From contig CM036758.1 of NCBI GenBank assembly GCA_020796225.1, forward strand, positions 74,748,866 to 74,812,865: a stretch of DNA of 64,000 nt, written 5' to 3'. This document shows, in pieces, positions 45,216-55,099 of the stretch. The DNA is from Arion vulgaris (lineage: Eukaryota > Mollusca > Gastropoda > Stylommatophora > Arionidae). The position numbers and the translations under genes are program-made. Position 1 is the first letter of the stretch. The number at the start of each line of letters is the position of its first letter. The notes under the pieces are model-generated. The model was not told the origin of the DNA. It did no database searches and saw only the letters and a list, made by a program, of their open reading frames with translations.

Positions 45216-45605
45216 AAGTATATTGTCTATTCCCAGGTGGAAGATGTAGTTGGCTGTCTACTCTTGCCGTTAAGCGTAGGGATGGAGCTTTAATTTGCGT
45301 TCTAGGGCTAGATGAGCGCCCTTGTTGTGTTGTATCCGTGTTTATGTAGTGTAGTCTTGATGTTGTCTATCCATCTTTTTCTTGGTCTTCCCTTAGCTCT
45401 AGTACCCGATTCTTTTATTGTATTCTGTTATTAGTGGTTGGTTGTATTTCATTCTCATTAACTGTCCAAACCACTGCATTTGTTGTCTTTCGGTGCATTC
45501 GGTGCATGAAGTTATGCCCACTCTGCTTCTGATGTTCTCATTTCGTAGTCTGTTTTCCCGGTGATTCCACTGCCTTCCTCAAGTATTTCATTTCGCACGT
45601 AGTGA
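45215..45605 (-). mobile_element. LINE ORF C-terminal fragment (family of 1050-1430)
   Basis: The minus strand carries 'RQQMQWFGQLMRMKY', 'RARGRPRKRWIDNIKT' and the end 'SQLHLPPGNRQ' near 45228. It mirrors 1050-1430 and is less decayed in places. Confidence 0.72.
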
Positions 45606-45609
45606 AAAA

Positions 45610-45990
45610 AAAGTAGAAATCCTAAATAAGTAAGCTAGTCGGTAACCTTGAGAAGTAAGACCAGAAGTAAAAAAACGAGCTAGATGCTAAAAATAGAAAC
45701 CACGTTTCAAACGTATACATTTTTGAGCAGCTTTACACGTATTTTGGGTTAAAGGTCACAGTATTCATACTGGACAATCAGAACACCAACGAATGAAAGA
45801 ATGCCCAGTGGCGTGTTTGTTTAGTTTAATCTATGTCACGTCCCGTGTTGATGAGATCTTAGCCCAGGTCAGGCACGTCGCCGCCTTAAGTTCGTGAGAC
45901 TGATGAGGTCAGCTATAAATAATATATGACTCATGGCCTAGTGCCGGATGTAGGGTTATCTGGACCGGGGTAACGTGAGCAAGCACTCGA
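45610..45990. other. No feature recognised
   Basis: Mixed sequence without a convincing frame or repeat. Confidence 0.45.
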
Positions 45991-45994
45991 TTTT

Positions 45995-46315
45995 TCTATC
46001 TATCTATCTATCTATTTTTGTCTATCTATCGTATCTATCCTATCTCATCTATCTATCTATCTGATCCTCTGCTCTGATCTGTCTGTCTGTCCTGTCTGTC
46101 CGTCTGTCCGTCTGTCCGCCTGTCCGCCTGTCCGCCTGCCCGCCTGCCCTGCGTCTGTCTGTCGGTCCGCTTCCCCCCCGGGTCCGTCCGGTCCCGTCCT
46201 CGGTCCGTTCTTGCCGCCCGCCCGCTCATCCATCCATCCATTCCATCCATCCATCTATATAATTATCTATCTATCTAATCTATCTAATCTATTTAATCTA
46301 TCTAGTCTGTCTTGA
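45995..46315. repeat. Compound tetranucleotide microsatellite, block 1
   Basis: (TATC)n, then (TGTC)/(CGTC)n, CCGCCCG and (ATCC)n, back to (TATC)n and (TAATC)-type units. Pyrimidine-rich on the plus strand. Confidence 0.93.
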
Positions 46316-46354
46316 TTTAGAGCAACGTCCTATAAAGGATACGCACCTTGATGA

Positions 46355-46870
46355 TGAGTCTATCTTGTCTCTCTTGTCTGTCTGTCTATCTGTCTATCTG
46401 TCTGTCTGTCTATCTGTCTATCTGTCATCTGTCTGTCTGTCTCTGCCTGCCTGCCTGTCTGTCTGTCTGTCTATCTGTCTATCTGTCTATCTGTCTGTCT
46501 GTCGGTCCGTCCGCCGCCCGACCGCCCGCCCATCCACCCATCTATCCATCTATCTATTTATCTATCAATCTAATCTATTTAATCTATCTAGTCTATCTTG
46601 TCTGTCTGTCTGATCTATCTGATCTATCTGAGCTATCTGATCTATCCGATCCGTCGATCTGTTTATCTGTCTGCCTACCTGTCTACGTGTCTGGTCTGTC
46701 TGTCTGGTCGGTAGGTCGGTCTGTCTGTCTGTCTGGCTGGGTGGCTGTCGGCCTGTAGGTCGTCTGTACCGTCTGTCCTGTCTGTCTGTCTGGTCCGCCC
46801 GTCCGTCTATACGTCTATCCATCTTTCCATCCATCAGTTTATCCTTCTAACTTTCTGTCTGTCTATCTTT
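46355..46870. repeat. Compound tetranucleotide microsatellite, block 2
   Basis: (TGTC/TATC)n alternation, a CCGCCCG segment, (ATCC)n, then ATCTGATCT and GTCTGTCTG-type units. Its order partly mirrors block 1, suggesting duplication. Frames rich in CLSVCLSV are artefacts. Confidence 0.93.
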
Positions 46871-46904
46871 TTCCCGCGTCTATCCTGTATCAATAATCAT
46901 CCCT

Positions 46905-46950
46905 GTATTAGACACACACACAACACACACACACAAACACACACACATAA
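46905..46950. repeat. (CA)n microsatellite
   Basis: Interrupted (AC)n. Confidence 0.9.
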
Positions 46951-47271
46951 AATGATCTAACTGAATATCTACAGCCGAAGGATTGATTTCATTACACTAG
47001 ACGTTCCTCATATGGCTCCACCCCTCTCGGGAGTATTGACACGCCCACCTGTCAAAAGTGTTGTACAACGTACGAATTCCTTAGATACAGCAACAAACAC
47101 AAGTGTATCCTGAAACAAATGCACAACTCACTCGGTCCGGATTTGAACACATATCTTTCATCACGACCAACAAACGCCTTAGCTACTTCGGCATAAAACA
47201 TTATGCTTACTTATGTGATACCATGTATACGCGTCTTTGTCCGTAAAAGCCAATTTATTAAGTATCACTGC

Positions 47272-47937
47272 ATCGAAATAGGGGGAAGACTGCAGTAAAA
47301 CTTGGTAAATAGTGAAACACGTACAAACAAAGTACTATAGTTTACAAAAAACAGAAACAGTGACGATAAACAGCAACGTTTCGACCAACAAGGCCTTTAT
47401 CAACAAACGAACAAACAGGAGTGACAAATTAAAATGAAACACAAATGGACGACCAAATACCAACGTATCTAAGGAAAATCTGGAATAAAAACGAATAACG
47501 AAATAAATGTAACACAAAAACACACATAAAAACTAGAAATAGAAAAGAAACAATGAAACATCTAGTAAATACATAACTTGAATACATGCAACATATACCC
47601 ATATAGATTATAAAGCATGGAAAGAGAAAGTACTAAGAAGCATAAGAATGTAATACATGCAACATATACCCATAGAGATTACAAAGCATGGGAAGAAAAA
47701 GTACTAAGAAGCATAAGAATGTAATACGTTGAGCCCGCGTGGTCGCAAGGTACCATACAAAGAAATCAACCGATTCTCCAGAGCAAATCGACTACGATCA
47801 TCGAGGAACATGATCGGATGGCTGTGACCTGGACATCGCAAGCTCCTGAATGGCCAGTATCATTGAAATGGGTAGCTACAGGGTCACAGAGCATTGGCGT
47901 ATATCGCGCAAGTGTTGGGCGAATCGGTCACTGAATC
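47272..47937 (-). mobile_element. Penelope-like element 3' fragment
   Basis: Nearly identical to 62151-62755, sharing the start 'cgaaatagggg.aagactgc' and 'gcaacgtttcgaccaac'. A ~72-bp part ('catgcaacatatacccata' to 'agcataagaatgtaatac') is duplicated at 47580-47724 here but single in the other copy. It ends abruptly at 47937 where a MITE remnant begins. Confidence 0.8.
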
Positions 47938-47938
47938 T

Positions 47939-48433
47939 GGCATATATGTATGGAATGAGAAACAAATCAAATTCAGTATTAAGAGCTTGAAAAACAAACA
48001 CAACGTGGACCGAACCACTTACCCTAGTCCTAATTGGTTGTGTACGTATGACGCTCGCATTGCTAGGCTAGGCGATTGGTGTCGTAAGGACTAGGTAAGT
48101 GGTTCGAGTCCCGTGTTTGTCTATTTGTTTTTCCGGAAGCTCTTAATACCTGTATCTGTTTATTTGTTGATCACATTCATTTACTTCCTTGCTTCCTCTG
48201 GGTTCTTGTAAAAACTCCTTGTGCTCATCTATGGAAATGAGAAGGTTCAGTTATGACGTAGATAGGTCAAGGTTGTGTGACGGTGTGTAATTGTAGTGCG
48301 GGAAGGGCGATGAACAAATGTGATGTAGGACAAGCTAGTCAGAACCGGTTTAAATAGTAAAATAGACGAGATGCAATGTGTACCTGGCAAATTTATATTT
48401 ATCACTGGGGTTGCTTTTAAGTTGAACACCCTG
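47939..48433. mobile_element. Tc1/mariner-type MITE, 5'-truncated and interrupted
   Basis: The right end 'ttgaacaccctg' is followed by TA (48434-48435). The internal sequence matches 57900-58116. The left end is lost at the Penelope junction. A separate insertion splits it at 47961-48229. Confidence 0.7.
47961..48229. mobile_element. Fold-back element with tRNA-like core, nested in the MITE
   Basis: The outer arms ('cagtattaagagctt' at ~47975 and its inverse 'aagctcttaatacctg' at ~48138) and inner arms ('cgaaccacttaccctagtcc' and inverse 'gactaggtaagtggttcg') enclose a ~50-bp loop. 'gtggttcgagtcccg' is a B box. The insertion is flanked by 'tatgga(a)atgaga' duplicates (47949-47960 and 48230-48242), read as a ~12-bp target-site duplication. 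Confidence 0.7.
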
Positions 48434-48439
48434 TAGTTA

Positions 48440-48805
48440 GTACTTGATTATATTAGGAATGTGATAACATTAGCTAGAGAGGAAAGATAAAAGTAACTAT
48501 CAACATCCCCATCGATAAACATCAATTAAAACATGCTTAAAACTTTACATATCTAAGGAACGTTTTTTTCAGCAGGTGGAAGAATAGCTAACGAAATACA
48601 ACATAGATGAGGGTGAAGCATACCACATCATAGGACAAATGGCACACATATTGTAATGCAATTATGTCACCACGAACACTAAACGAGCACTGTATAACAC
48701 AATCTTTCTCCCAACATTACGATATCAGTGCTAAACCTGGACATGCGTTGACATACTACCGTGGTTTAATTTTTTGTAAGGCAATGTTCATTAATAGGGT
48801 AGACT
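48440..48805. other. No feature recognised
   Basis: Unique-looking AT-rich sequence. Confidence 0.45.
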
Positions 48806-48809
48806 AAAC

Positions 48810-49397
48810 CAGCGGTTCTCAAACTATGCATTACCGTGGACCCCCTTAAATACAATTTTCTGCTGCGGACCCCAAAATTTATGTCAATAAAAGTGGACAG
48901 GAATGAATTATCTGTGTGTTATAAAAGTAAACAATGTCTGCAATTTAACATTTTAATAAACAGAAAGAGATTTCATTTTGTCTTGAGCAAGAAGCGCCAT
49001 CATTAGTATCATCAGTACATTTGCATTTCAATTTCAACCAGCGATCCATCCTGAAGCTCAGCCAAAATGTATTGTAGCAAAATCCAATGCACGTCAACGT
49101 TATTTATAATATTTCCCAAGATCTTTACAGCCAATTATTTACTTAAATTTCATTCCTCTAGCGATGGAGTTATTATTACGCCACACAAACAATCAAGTTG
49201 GCTCCGATTTCTTAGACGACAGAAAACTTCGGTCTGGTCCAGGTCTTTTGATTTTGCAGCGGAACTAGTTTACCAGTTTAAATTTATTTTTCTGTTTGAA
49301 ATGTCAAAGATCATAATATTTCTTCAAGCCCCTGAGGACTCCCTGTGAGTACCTTGCAGACCCCGGGTGTCCGCAGACCCCAGTTTGGGAAATACTG
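48810..49397. mobile_element. Non-autonomous hAT element, 588 bp, complete
   Basis: The ends 'cagcggttctcaaact' and 'agtttgggaaatactg' are imperfect inverted repeats, and the sub-terminal 'gtggaccccc'/'gtctgcggac'-type motifs are typical of hAT MITEs. It is flanked by a perfect 8-bp duplication 'gactaaac' (48802-48809 and 49398-49405). The open frame inside has no transposase features. Confidence 0.85.
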
Positions 49398-49456
49398 GAC
49401 TAAACAAATGTAAAATATTCCTTTAAAGTTTTTGATTGTCCTTTTTTTTTCCCCAG

Positions 49457-49696
49457 GATAAAGTATATGAATTCAACTGGGATTCAGAAATGCGTGGACT
49501 TCTGATGAGCGCCTACTTGTTCACAGTCTTCATAGTTCCCCAGCTGTGCAACATCATCAGACATTACATCGGCAACAAATTAACCTTAACATTCTTCAGC
49601 GGAACCTTGGCTTTCCTATGTTTTATATCACCGGTTGCAGCAAGAACAAACGTGAACCTGTTTCTGGCGACTAGAATGCTTATAGGACTTTGTACT
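49457..49696 (+). CDS. SLC17-like exon A (80 codons)
   Basis: Polypyrimidine tract and ccccag acceptor at 49441-49456; donor gtaagg at 49697. Encodes DKVYEFNWDSEMRG then two membrane spans through ARTNVNLFLATRMLIGLCT. The GNK after IIRHYI corresponds to the conserved inter-helix loop motif between TM2 and TM3. Phase 0 at both ends. Confidence 0.9.
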
Positions 49697-52600
49697 GTAA
49701 GGAAATGAGCTAACACAAACATTTGCCATCAATATTATCCAGTGGCGGCTCGTTATTAAGGGCACTGGGTCGGGCCCACCAAAATAATGTAACCTGATTA
49801 TTATTTATAAATTAAAACATAACAACTAAAGCCATGATTTTTCAGATAATTTTGTCTGGTCCCACCAACAAAAATGATCACGAGCCGCCACTGATATTAT
49901 CACATACTTTCTTGTTAGGCCGTTAGAGATGTATTGTCTAATTGCATGGCCGCAATTGTGGGAGGGGGTGAAATAAGCAGCGAAATCAAAGTCACAATTG
50001 AGATTATTTTAAAGAAAAACATTTACGGCCGGCATTTCAAAGACTTGCGTCATACTGAGAAAATATACCGCACGGCCCTGTTTAATTGTAAATGTTATGT
50101 CTGCAGTATAGGAAGTGGATGTCTTACATTCTGCTGTATCACTTGCTTGATAAAGACCATTTGGTCGAAACGTATCTGTGTATTGTTAATGTTTTTGTAC
50201 TTTGTAAAACTACAGTACTTTGTTTTTACGTGTTTCACCATTTCTATCAATTAAATAATTTATTATTAATCTGTTCTTTCGTTCATAAACTCATTAATCC
50301 TTTATCACAATTGTTATTATTCTTATCATATCCATCTCGTATCGTTATACGTAACATAGGGCATGCAAGCAATTTCTTCACACCACTCTAACCTGGTCAA
50401 CTCTTCTATGGAATTGGGTCGGATATTTCTTATTTGAGGCGCATAACTGGTACAATGTACAATCGCTCCTAGGCTCGGATCACACACAAAGTGGTTAGCA
50501 AGTGGTCGATATGGAGCGTTCGAAGAAGTAAAAGAAGAAGAAAGAAGTTATTACAAATATGATGCGTTTGAAATATTATCCTTATCTGGTAAATTACTTT
50601 TATATGTGACTTCTATTTTAATAGGAGTCTATTAGTTTAATAGGACTTCTATTAGGAATATGTGAGTTCTATTTCTTATCATATGTTAATGTTTGTTAGT
50701 ATATGTTTGTATTTTTTACTTTATTTATTATCTATTCTTATCGTTTATTATATGTACATATTTCTGCATAGTCTTCGTATATCTGGACAGAGAAGAGGAC
50801 AAATAGATCTATCCAGAAAGAAGTCAAACTCAAATAAAACTGGCTGATGCGACAAATAAGAAAGAGAAAATTGAGATATTTGGACATATAAAAAGACATG
50901 AAGGGTTGGAGAAAACCATCATGGAAGGAGACATACCGGTAAAGAGAAGAAGAGGAAGACCACGGAGAAGATGGATTCAGGATGTAACTGTTTGAACATG
51001 ACAGCTGCAGAGGCAGGACATCTGGCCTATGATAGAAAGAAATTCCGGAGGACTGTTGGGGTGGCAAAGTTCTGCTCAGGACAAGCTATTTGATGATGAT
51101 GATGATGATGTCTGCGTTGGACGACGGGTGACAAGCCCGTGAGTGCGGTTAAATTCGCGGGCTGGCAGACAAGTCACAGATTCCCAGATTTACGGTGTTC
51201 ATGGCACCGAACCGAAGGGTTACGATGTCCATGGCATCGAGCTGAGGAACTGAAAGCTCAAGTGCTTCTTCATTAAAAAAAAAATGTGCTGTTTTATGTT
51301 TTATAGTTGTTGCTTAATTGATTGATTGATTGATAGGGTCATGATCATTGCACTTCGGTGAGTAACCATGCATGCTCCGATATATTTCTTACACAGGAAG
51401 ATCTGAACAGCAGTGCGTGTACACTAGTGGCTATTGGCGTGATTTGTTCACATTTGAACATCACTATAGTAGCTACTGGCGTGATTGGCTCACATTTGAA
51501 CATCACTATAAAGGAATGGACTGAGTTAATTCTTTTGTCGTCAATGCCATCATTTTAAGTGTATCGTTCTTCTTCTTCTTCTTCTTCTTCAAACGCTTCA
51601 TATCGACCACTTGTTAACCACTCTTTGTGATCTGACCCTAAGAGCGATTGTGCTGTGTGCCAATTATGCGCCTACAAGTGGGCCTGCACATCCGATTTCG
51701 TGACGCTTTTTATTTACTAGGTAGTTTCCTAGGTTCCTACCTAAGTCGCATCTTACGACATGCCTTGTAGGTCGCAGTGTTACTATTCTTTGCTCCCCCT
51801 GTGAGCACCGGGTGAAAGTGTATCCAATGGGTTTATGACCTAATGTTTACCTATCCTGTGTCTTATCTTCAAACCCGCGCAAGGACTTCTTATCAAAACA
51901 TAATTTACCTGTCTATTCTGTAGAACGCTAATGTTCCAATCTCGGGAGACACTTTGGCCTGGTGGACACCTGTAGAAGAGAAACTAACAAGTGTTACAAT
52001 TGTCGTTACAGGTAAGTATGATTTTTAGATTTCTTTATTTTCCATTTTAACGACATCAGTAGTTAGCAGTGGCGGCTCATGCTCATTTTTGTTGGTGGGC
52101 CAGACACAATTCTCGGAAAAATTATGATTTTAGGTTAGGTTATATTTTTATTCATAAAATAATAAATAAAATTGCACATTATTTTGGCCGGGCCCAGTCC
52201 CACTGGACCTTAATGACGAGCCGCCACTGATTTTTACCATCTTCGAAGATAAAATGATGACTCTTTCCGGCTCTACAGAGTTCGAGCCCTCTCACTGAGA
52301 TCTTCCTGTGTAAGAAATAGATCGGAAGACACATGCATATTCACTGAAGTGCAATGATAATTATAATATCAACCAATCTTCTTCTTCTTCTTCTTTTGCG
52401 TTCGTTCTTTACGACCAATTTTAATCACTATTTGTGATATGTTTGATCTTGCCAAGAACGTGTATACGTTGCACATTGGTTTGGTAGGCCCCTAAACGCA
52501 TAGACTTCTACACGTTTAGGACATATGCATCCGATTTTAGCCAAAACTCCTTAGTTGCCTCTTACGACATGTATGACAAGCAACAGGGGTTCTATTCTTT

Positions 52601-55099
52601 TTACCCCAAATTTGGGCCCAGGTAACCACTCGGGTGATCAATCAATCAATCAATATTGTCAAAAGTGATTAGATGAAGTAAGTAAGACATTGTCTTTCAC
52701 AGGCTGGATTTTGGGTGCCGGTATAGGACCATTATTCGCCGGATATTTATGTGCTTCAGGCGTTGACAACGGATGGCCTCTTATATTTTATTTCAACGGT
52801 AAGTCAATATACTGTTCTTCTTTCTAAAGTTTTTGATACATTTGAATTGGTATAACTAAGAAAGCTGCAGAAAACGACATTTCACGAAGATGTATTTGTT
52901 GTTTACTTATTCTTTTCCGATCCTTGTGGAGCATAGGACAGCAACAGTTGTTCGCCTCTTTTCCCGGTCTCTCGCTGTTTTTATTTATGGCAATCAAGGA
53001 TAATCCAACACTTCTCAGTTTCTTAAGAAGTCTCTGGCTTCAGGTCTTTTTTTTAGCTCGTCACCATTTCCGTTCTCCTTGAGGGTTCCATTCAAGTGCT
53101 TATCTAGTGGCACTCGACTGTTTCTTTCCTATGATATATTCAGCCCATCGCCATTTTTTCTCTTATCCTGGTTCATCATGGGTTCCTGTCCTGTTCTTAT
53201 TCAAAGGTCTTTGTTTGCAACTCTCATACCATCTCAGTCTGAGAATAAGCCGAAGTTCATTGTTTAGTTTATTTTAATCAAGATATTTTCAATTCACATT
53301 GAACCAGTTAGTCTATAAGTTCTCCAATCTCTGGCTCAGAATATCACTCAGCATGTTAGCGACTAACGACAAAAGTTATATGTATCTTTACTATTCTTCT
53401 TTGGTTTATAGTATAGTCTTCTTGACTGGCTACACCCTCTTTGATTTTATATTCTTGCTGTCTGGTTAGTTTTGCAGATTCCCCTTCATTTCCTGAATCG
53501 TTAACCTGTCCTGTCTCCCTTATGGTATTCATAATATCGTCCTGTTATATTGGTTATTTACTTTCTACTGAAGCCGTGCCCACAATTATATCGGTTCGTT
53601 TATTCCCCTTTACGTCTGTGTCCTGACCAGTGGCGGCTAGTGATCGTTTTTGTTGGGGGTCAAACATTTTTTCCGGATAAATCATGGTTTTTGATTGCTA
53701 TATGTTAATTTATAAAATAATAAATACACGTTACGCATTATTTGGTGGGGCCCGACCCGACTGGCCCTTAATGACTAGCCGTCACTGGTCCTGAAACAAA
53801 AATAAAACTGATTTTTATTAGTTTTGATTTCCTCAGAGACTTCAACCATTACCTTCGAACACGTTTTCTTATATTGTCTACAGGAAAACAGGACAATATT
53901 TAAAATAGTTATATCTTTCGTGATGTTGCAATTAAATAAAAGCTTAAAAAAACATACTTTAATCCAAATGTTTATTGTTCTTTTGTCAACAGGTATATTA
54001 GCAGCCGTTTGGACCATTGTCTGGTTCTTACTAAGTTCCAGGAAACCAGAAGATCATTATTTCATTTCTGAGAAAGAAAAGATCTACATAATCACTCATC
54101 AGGTTGGCTTGAATCAGGTAAACTCACATATATATATATATATAATACAACTCCCCTCATACACTCGCTTAACTATCTCTACATCTGTTGCATTTACAAC
54201 CAGCTGGTCCTGAAATTTTGTTACTACACGTTTAGATCAAATTTATATACTAATACTCTTATGTGGATCTACTGGCCTGAGGAGTGAGGTGTTTGCGCTA
54301 ATGTGAGAGCGGAAGCTTGTATCAACAGCAGTGGCGACTCGTTATTAAGAACGAACGCAAAGAAGAAGAAGTAACTATTTTGCAACTTCTAATGCATTGA
54401 TCAAATAAAATGCTTGATTTCTTCTCATCAGTCAGTCATGAATCTCTAACAGGCTTCATCATAGCGAAGATTATGTAGATACATTGTTGAATTATCTAGA
54501 CGTAGAGATAGAGTTTTAAAGAAACAAATTAGACAAGTACAAATGCTTCTATTCTGCAACAACTTGATATTAAAGATAGTTGGATATTAAAGAGCATAAA
54601 ATCAAGGAGCATTAAATATTTCGGACATATCAAACGTCATGAGTGCCTGGTGAAGATAATTTTGGAAGGAAGGGTGCCTGGAAGAAGAATGAGAGGAAGA
54701 CGATGGGTGCAAGATGTCATTGACAATCTGAGAATGACAGCTGTTGACGCCGGCCAACTTGCACAGAACAGAGAGTTTTTCAGAACTCCTGTCATGGAGC
54801 CAAGGTTATAGAGCCAAGGATTGCTGTCATGGAGCCAAATTGTATGCTGTCATAAGCTACTTGATGATGATGAGGATGAGGATGAGAGATAGAGTAGGAC
54901 AAGAACACATGTACACACTCTAACATTTCCTTCATATTGTCACCAGGTTGCCGACAGATTACCGTATCGAAGAATTTTAACATCCCGCCCTGTAATTGCC
55001 TTTTTTGTATCTTCCGTGTGTCATCTATGGTCTATCATCGTCATATTTATCTGCTTACCGTTGTACATGACAAGTGTTCTCAAGTTTTCATTGCAAGAG
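49457..55099 (+). CDS. SLC17-family transporter (sialin/phosphate-type MFS), partial gene, 5 exons
   Basis: Multi-pass membrane transporter of the SLC17 anion/phosphate family (solute carrier, MFS fold). Five exons join in frame to about 235 residues: 49457-49696, 51924-52011, 52703-52798, 53993-54117 and 54947-55099. All have AG acceptors and GT donors, with phases 0-0, 0-1, 1-1, 1-0 and 0-0. Family landmarks in order: FNWDSEMRGLLMSAY (TM2 region), RMLIGL, the loop PISGDTLAWWTPVEEKLTS (equivalent to WAPPxERS), GWPLIFYFNGILAAVW, KPEDHYFISEKEKIYI and ILTSRPVIAFFVSSV with LPLYMTSVL. The first (TM1) exon and the last exons (TM8-12) were not found. No frame breaks, so probably a living gene despite heavy transposon load in its introns. 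Substrate cannot be told. Confidence 0.9.
49740..49893. mobile_element. hAT MITE, 154 bp, complete
   Basis: Perfect 14-bp terminal inverted repeats CAGTGGCGGCTCGT / ACGAGCCGCCACTG, apart from one position in the flanking context. Flanked by a perfect 8-bp target duplication 'atattatc' (49732-49739 and 49894-49901). Lies in intron 1 of the SLC17-like gene, 43 bp after the donor. Confidence 0.95.
50090..50250 (+). mobile_element. Penelope-like element 3' fragment
   Basis: Contains 'cttgataaagaccatttggt', then 'cgaaacg', 'gtaaaactacagtactttgt' and 'cgtgtttcacca', the inverse of 62160-62285. The open frame here is chance. Confidence 0.7.
50455..50548 (+). mobile_element. SINE family F, 3' end with (AAG)n tail
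   Basis: 'tacaatcgctcctaggctcg' and 'agtggtcgatatggagcgtt', then an (AAG)-rich tail. Inverse relative at 51548 and fuller copy at 59565. Confidence 0.65.
50755..51107 (+). mobile_element. LINE ORF C-terminal fragment (GRPRRRWIQDV family), (GAT)n tail
   Basis: Frames give RVFVYLDREE-like, ADATNKKEKIEIF, HIKRHEGLEKTIMEGDIPV, KRRRGRPRRRWIQDV and KKFRRTVGVAKFCSGQAI, then a stop and (GAT)n at 51090-51108. Best-preserved tail of this family. Confidence 0.85.
51108..51275 (+). mobile_element. SINE family A, 5'-truncated
   Basis: Starts within the A box ('gcgttggacgacgggtgaca') immediately after the LINE (GAT)n tail, and ends 'caagtgcttctt'. Confidence 0.8.
51313..51425 (-). mobile_element. SINE family B, 3' fragment
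   Basis: (ttga)n tail at the left, then 'cattgcacttcggtgagtaa' and 'cttacacaggaagatct'. Confidence 0.8.
51424..51512. repeat. ~43-bp direct repeat, 2 copies
   Basis: 'tggcgtgattt/ggctcacatttg' plus 'aacatcactata' occurs twice. Confidence 0.85.
51548..51840 (-). mobile_element. SINE family F
   Basis: Left (CTT)n, then 'catatcgaccacttgttaac', 'gcctacaagtgggcctgcac', 'tcttacgacatgcc' and 'tattctttgctcc'. Inverse of 59565-59825. Confidence 0.7.
51924..52011 (+). CDS. SLC17-like exon B (29 codons + 1 base)
   Basis: Acceptor 'attctgtag', donor 'gtaagt'. Encodes NANVPISGDTLAWWTPVEEK followed by LTSVTIVVT, aligning to the conserved TM4 loop of SLC17 proteins, where most members have WAPPxER; here it is WTPVEEK. 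Confidence 0.88.
52067..52229. mobile_element. hAT MITE, 163 bp, same family as 49740
   Basis: The ends CAGTGGCGGCTCATG and CGAGCCGCCACTG match the family, and internal 'ttttgttggtggg' and 'gcattattttgg' motifs are shared in inverse order. The flanking 8 bp (gtagttag / atttttac) do not match, so no target duplication is visible. In intron 2 of the SLC17-like gene. Confidence 0.88.
52230..52374 (+). mobile_element. SINE family B, 3' fragment
   Basis: 'gagatcttcctgtgtaagaa' and 'tcactgaagtgcaatgat', abutting the MITE. Confidence 0.7.
52378..52640 (-). mobile_element. SINE family E, (AAG)n tail
   Basis: Left (CTT)n, then 'gcgttcgttctttacgacca', 'ttggtttggtaggcccctaa', 'cgtttaggacatatgcatcc', 'cctcttacgacatgtatgac' and 'ccaggtaaccactcgggtg'. 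The 5' end read in element sense (gagtggttacc.gg) resembles a tRNA A box. Confidence 0.82.
52703..52798 (+). CDS. SLC17-like exon C (32 codons)
   Basis: Acceptor 'tctttcacag', donor 'gtaagt'. Encodes GWILGAGIGPLFAGYLCASG and VDNGWPLIFYFN, covering TM5 and the start of TM6. The GWP-IFYF block is a strong family signature. Confidence 0.9.
52895..53260 (-). mobile_element. LINE 3' tail fragment (relative of 16580)
   Basis: 'gtggagcatagga.agcaaca' and 'gttgttcgcctcttttcc' match 16585-16660. The rest is decayed. Confidence 0.45.
53628..53787. mobile_element. hAT MITE, 160 bp, same family as 49740
   Basis: Ends CAGTGGCGGCTAGTGA and CTAGCCGTCACTG. Target duplication gtcctgac / gtcctgaa (7 of 8; 53620-53627 and 53788-53795). 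In intron 3 of the SLC17-like gene. Confidence 0.92.
53993..54117 (+). CDS. SLC17-like exon D
   Basis: Acceptor 'tttgtcaacag', donor 'gtaaac'. Encodes GILAAVWTIVWFLLSSRKPE then DHYFISEKEKIYIITHQVG, covering TM6 and the large cytoplasmic loop (family: 'P-x-x-H-P-x-I-S-x-x-E-x-x-Y-I'). Confidence 0.9.
54335..54378. mobile_element. Chimera: hAT MITE left end fused to SINE 3' end
   Basis: 'cagtggcgactcgttattaa' (MITE end) runs straight into 'gaacgaacgcaaagaagaag' (SINE family E 3' end). Both are truncated at the same point. Confidence 0.6.
54560..54880 (+). mobile_element. LINE ORF C-terminal fragment (family 1b), (GAT)n tail
   Basis: Frames give IKYFGHIKRHECLVKIILEG, RVPGRRMRGRRWVQDVIDN, LRMTAVDAGQLAQNREFFR and TPVMEPRL, ending with (GAT/GAG)n. 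A 'catggagccaa' segment is repeated three times near 54790-54840. In intron 4 of the SLC17-like gene. Confidence 0.8.
54947..55099 (+). CDS. SLC17-like exon E (51 codons)
   Basis: Acceptor 'gtcaccag', donor 'gtacgt'. Encodes VADRLPYRRILTSRPVIAFF then VSSVCHLWSIIVIFICLPLY and MTSVLKFSLQE, equivalent to the P-W/Y-x-x-ILTS-P-V segment and TM7 of the family. Ends in phase 0. No following exon was recognised before 61 kb. Confidence 0.9.

Noticed and set aside
46348..46834. Cys/Leu/Ser-rich and Asp/Arg-rich frames
   Set aside because: Tetranucleotide microsatellite translation.
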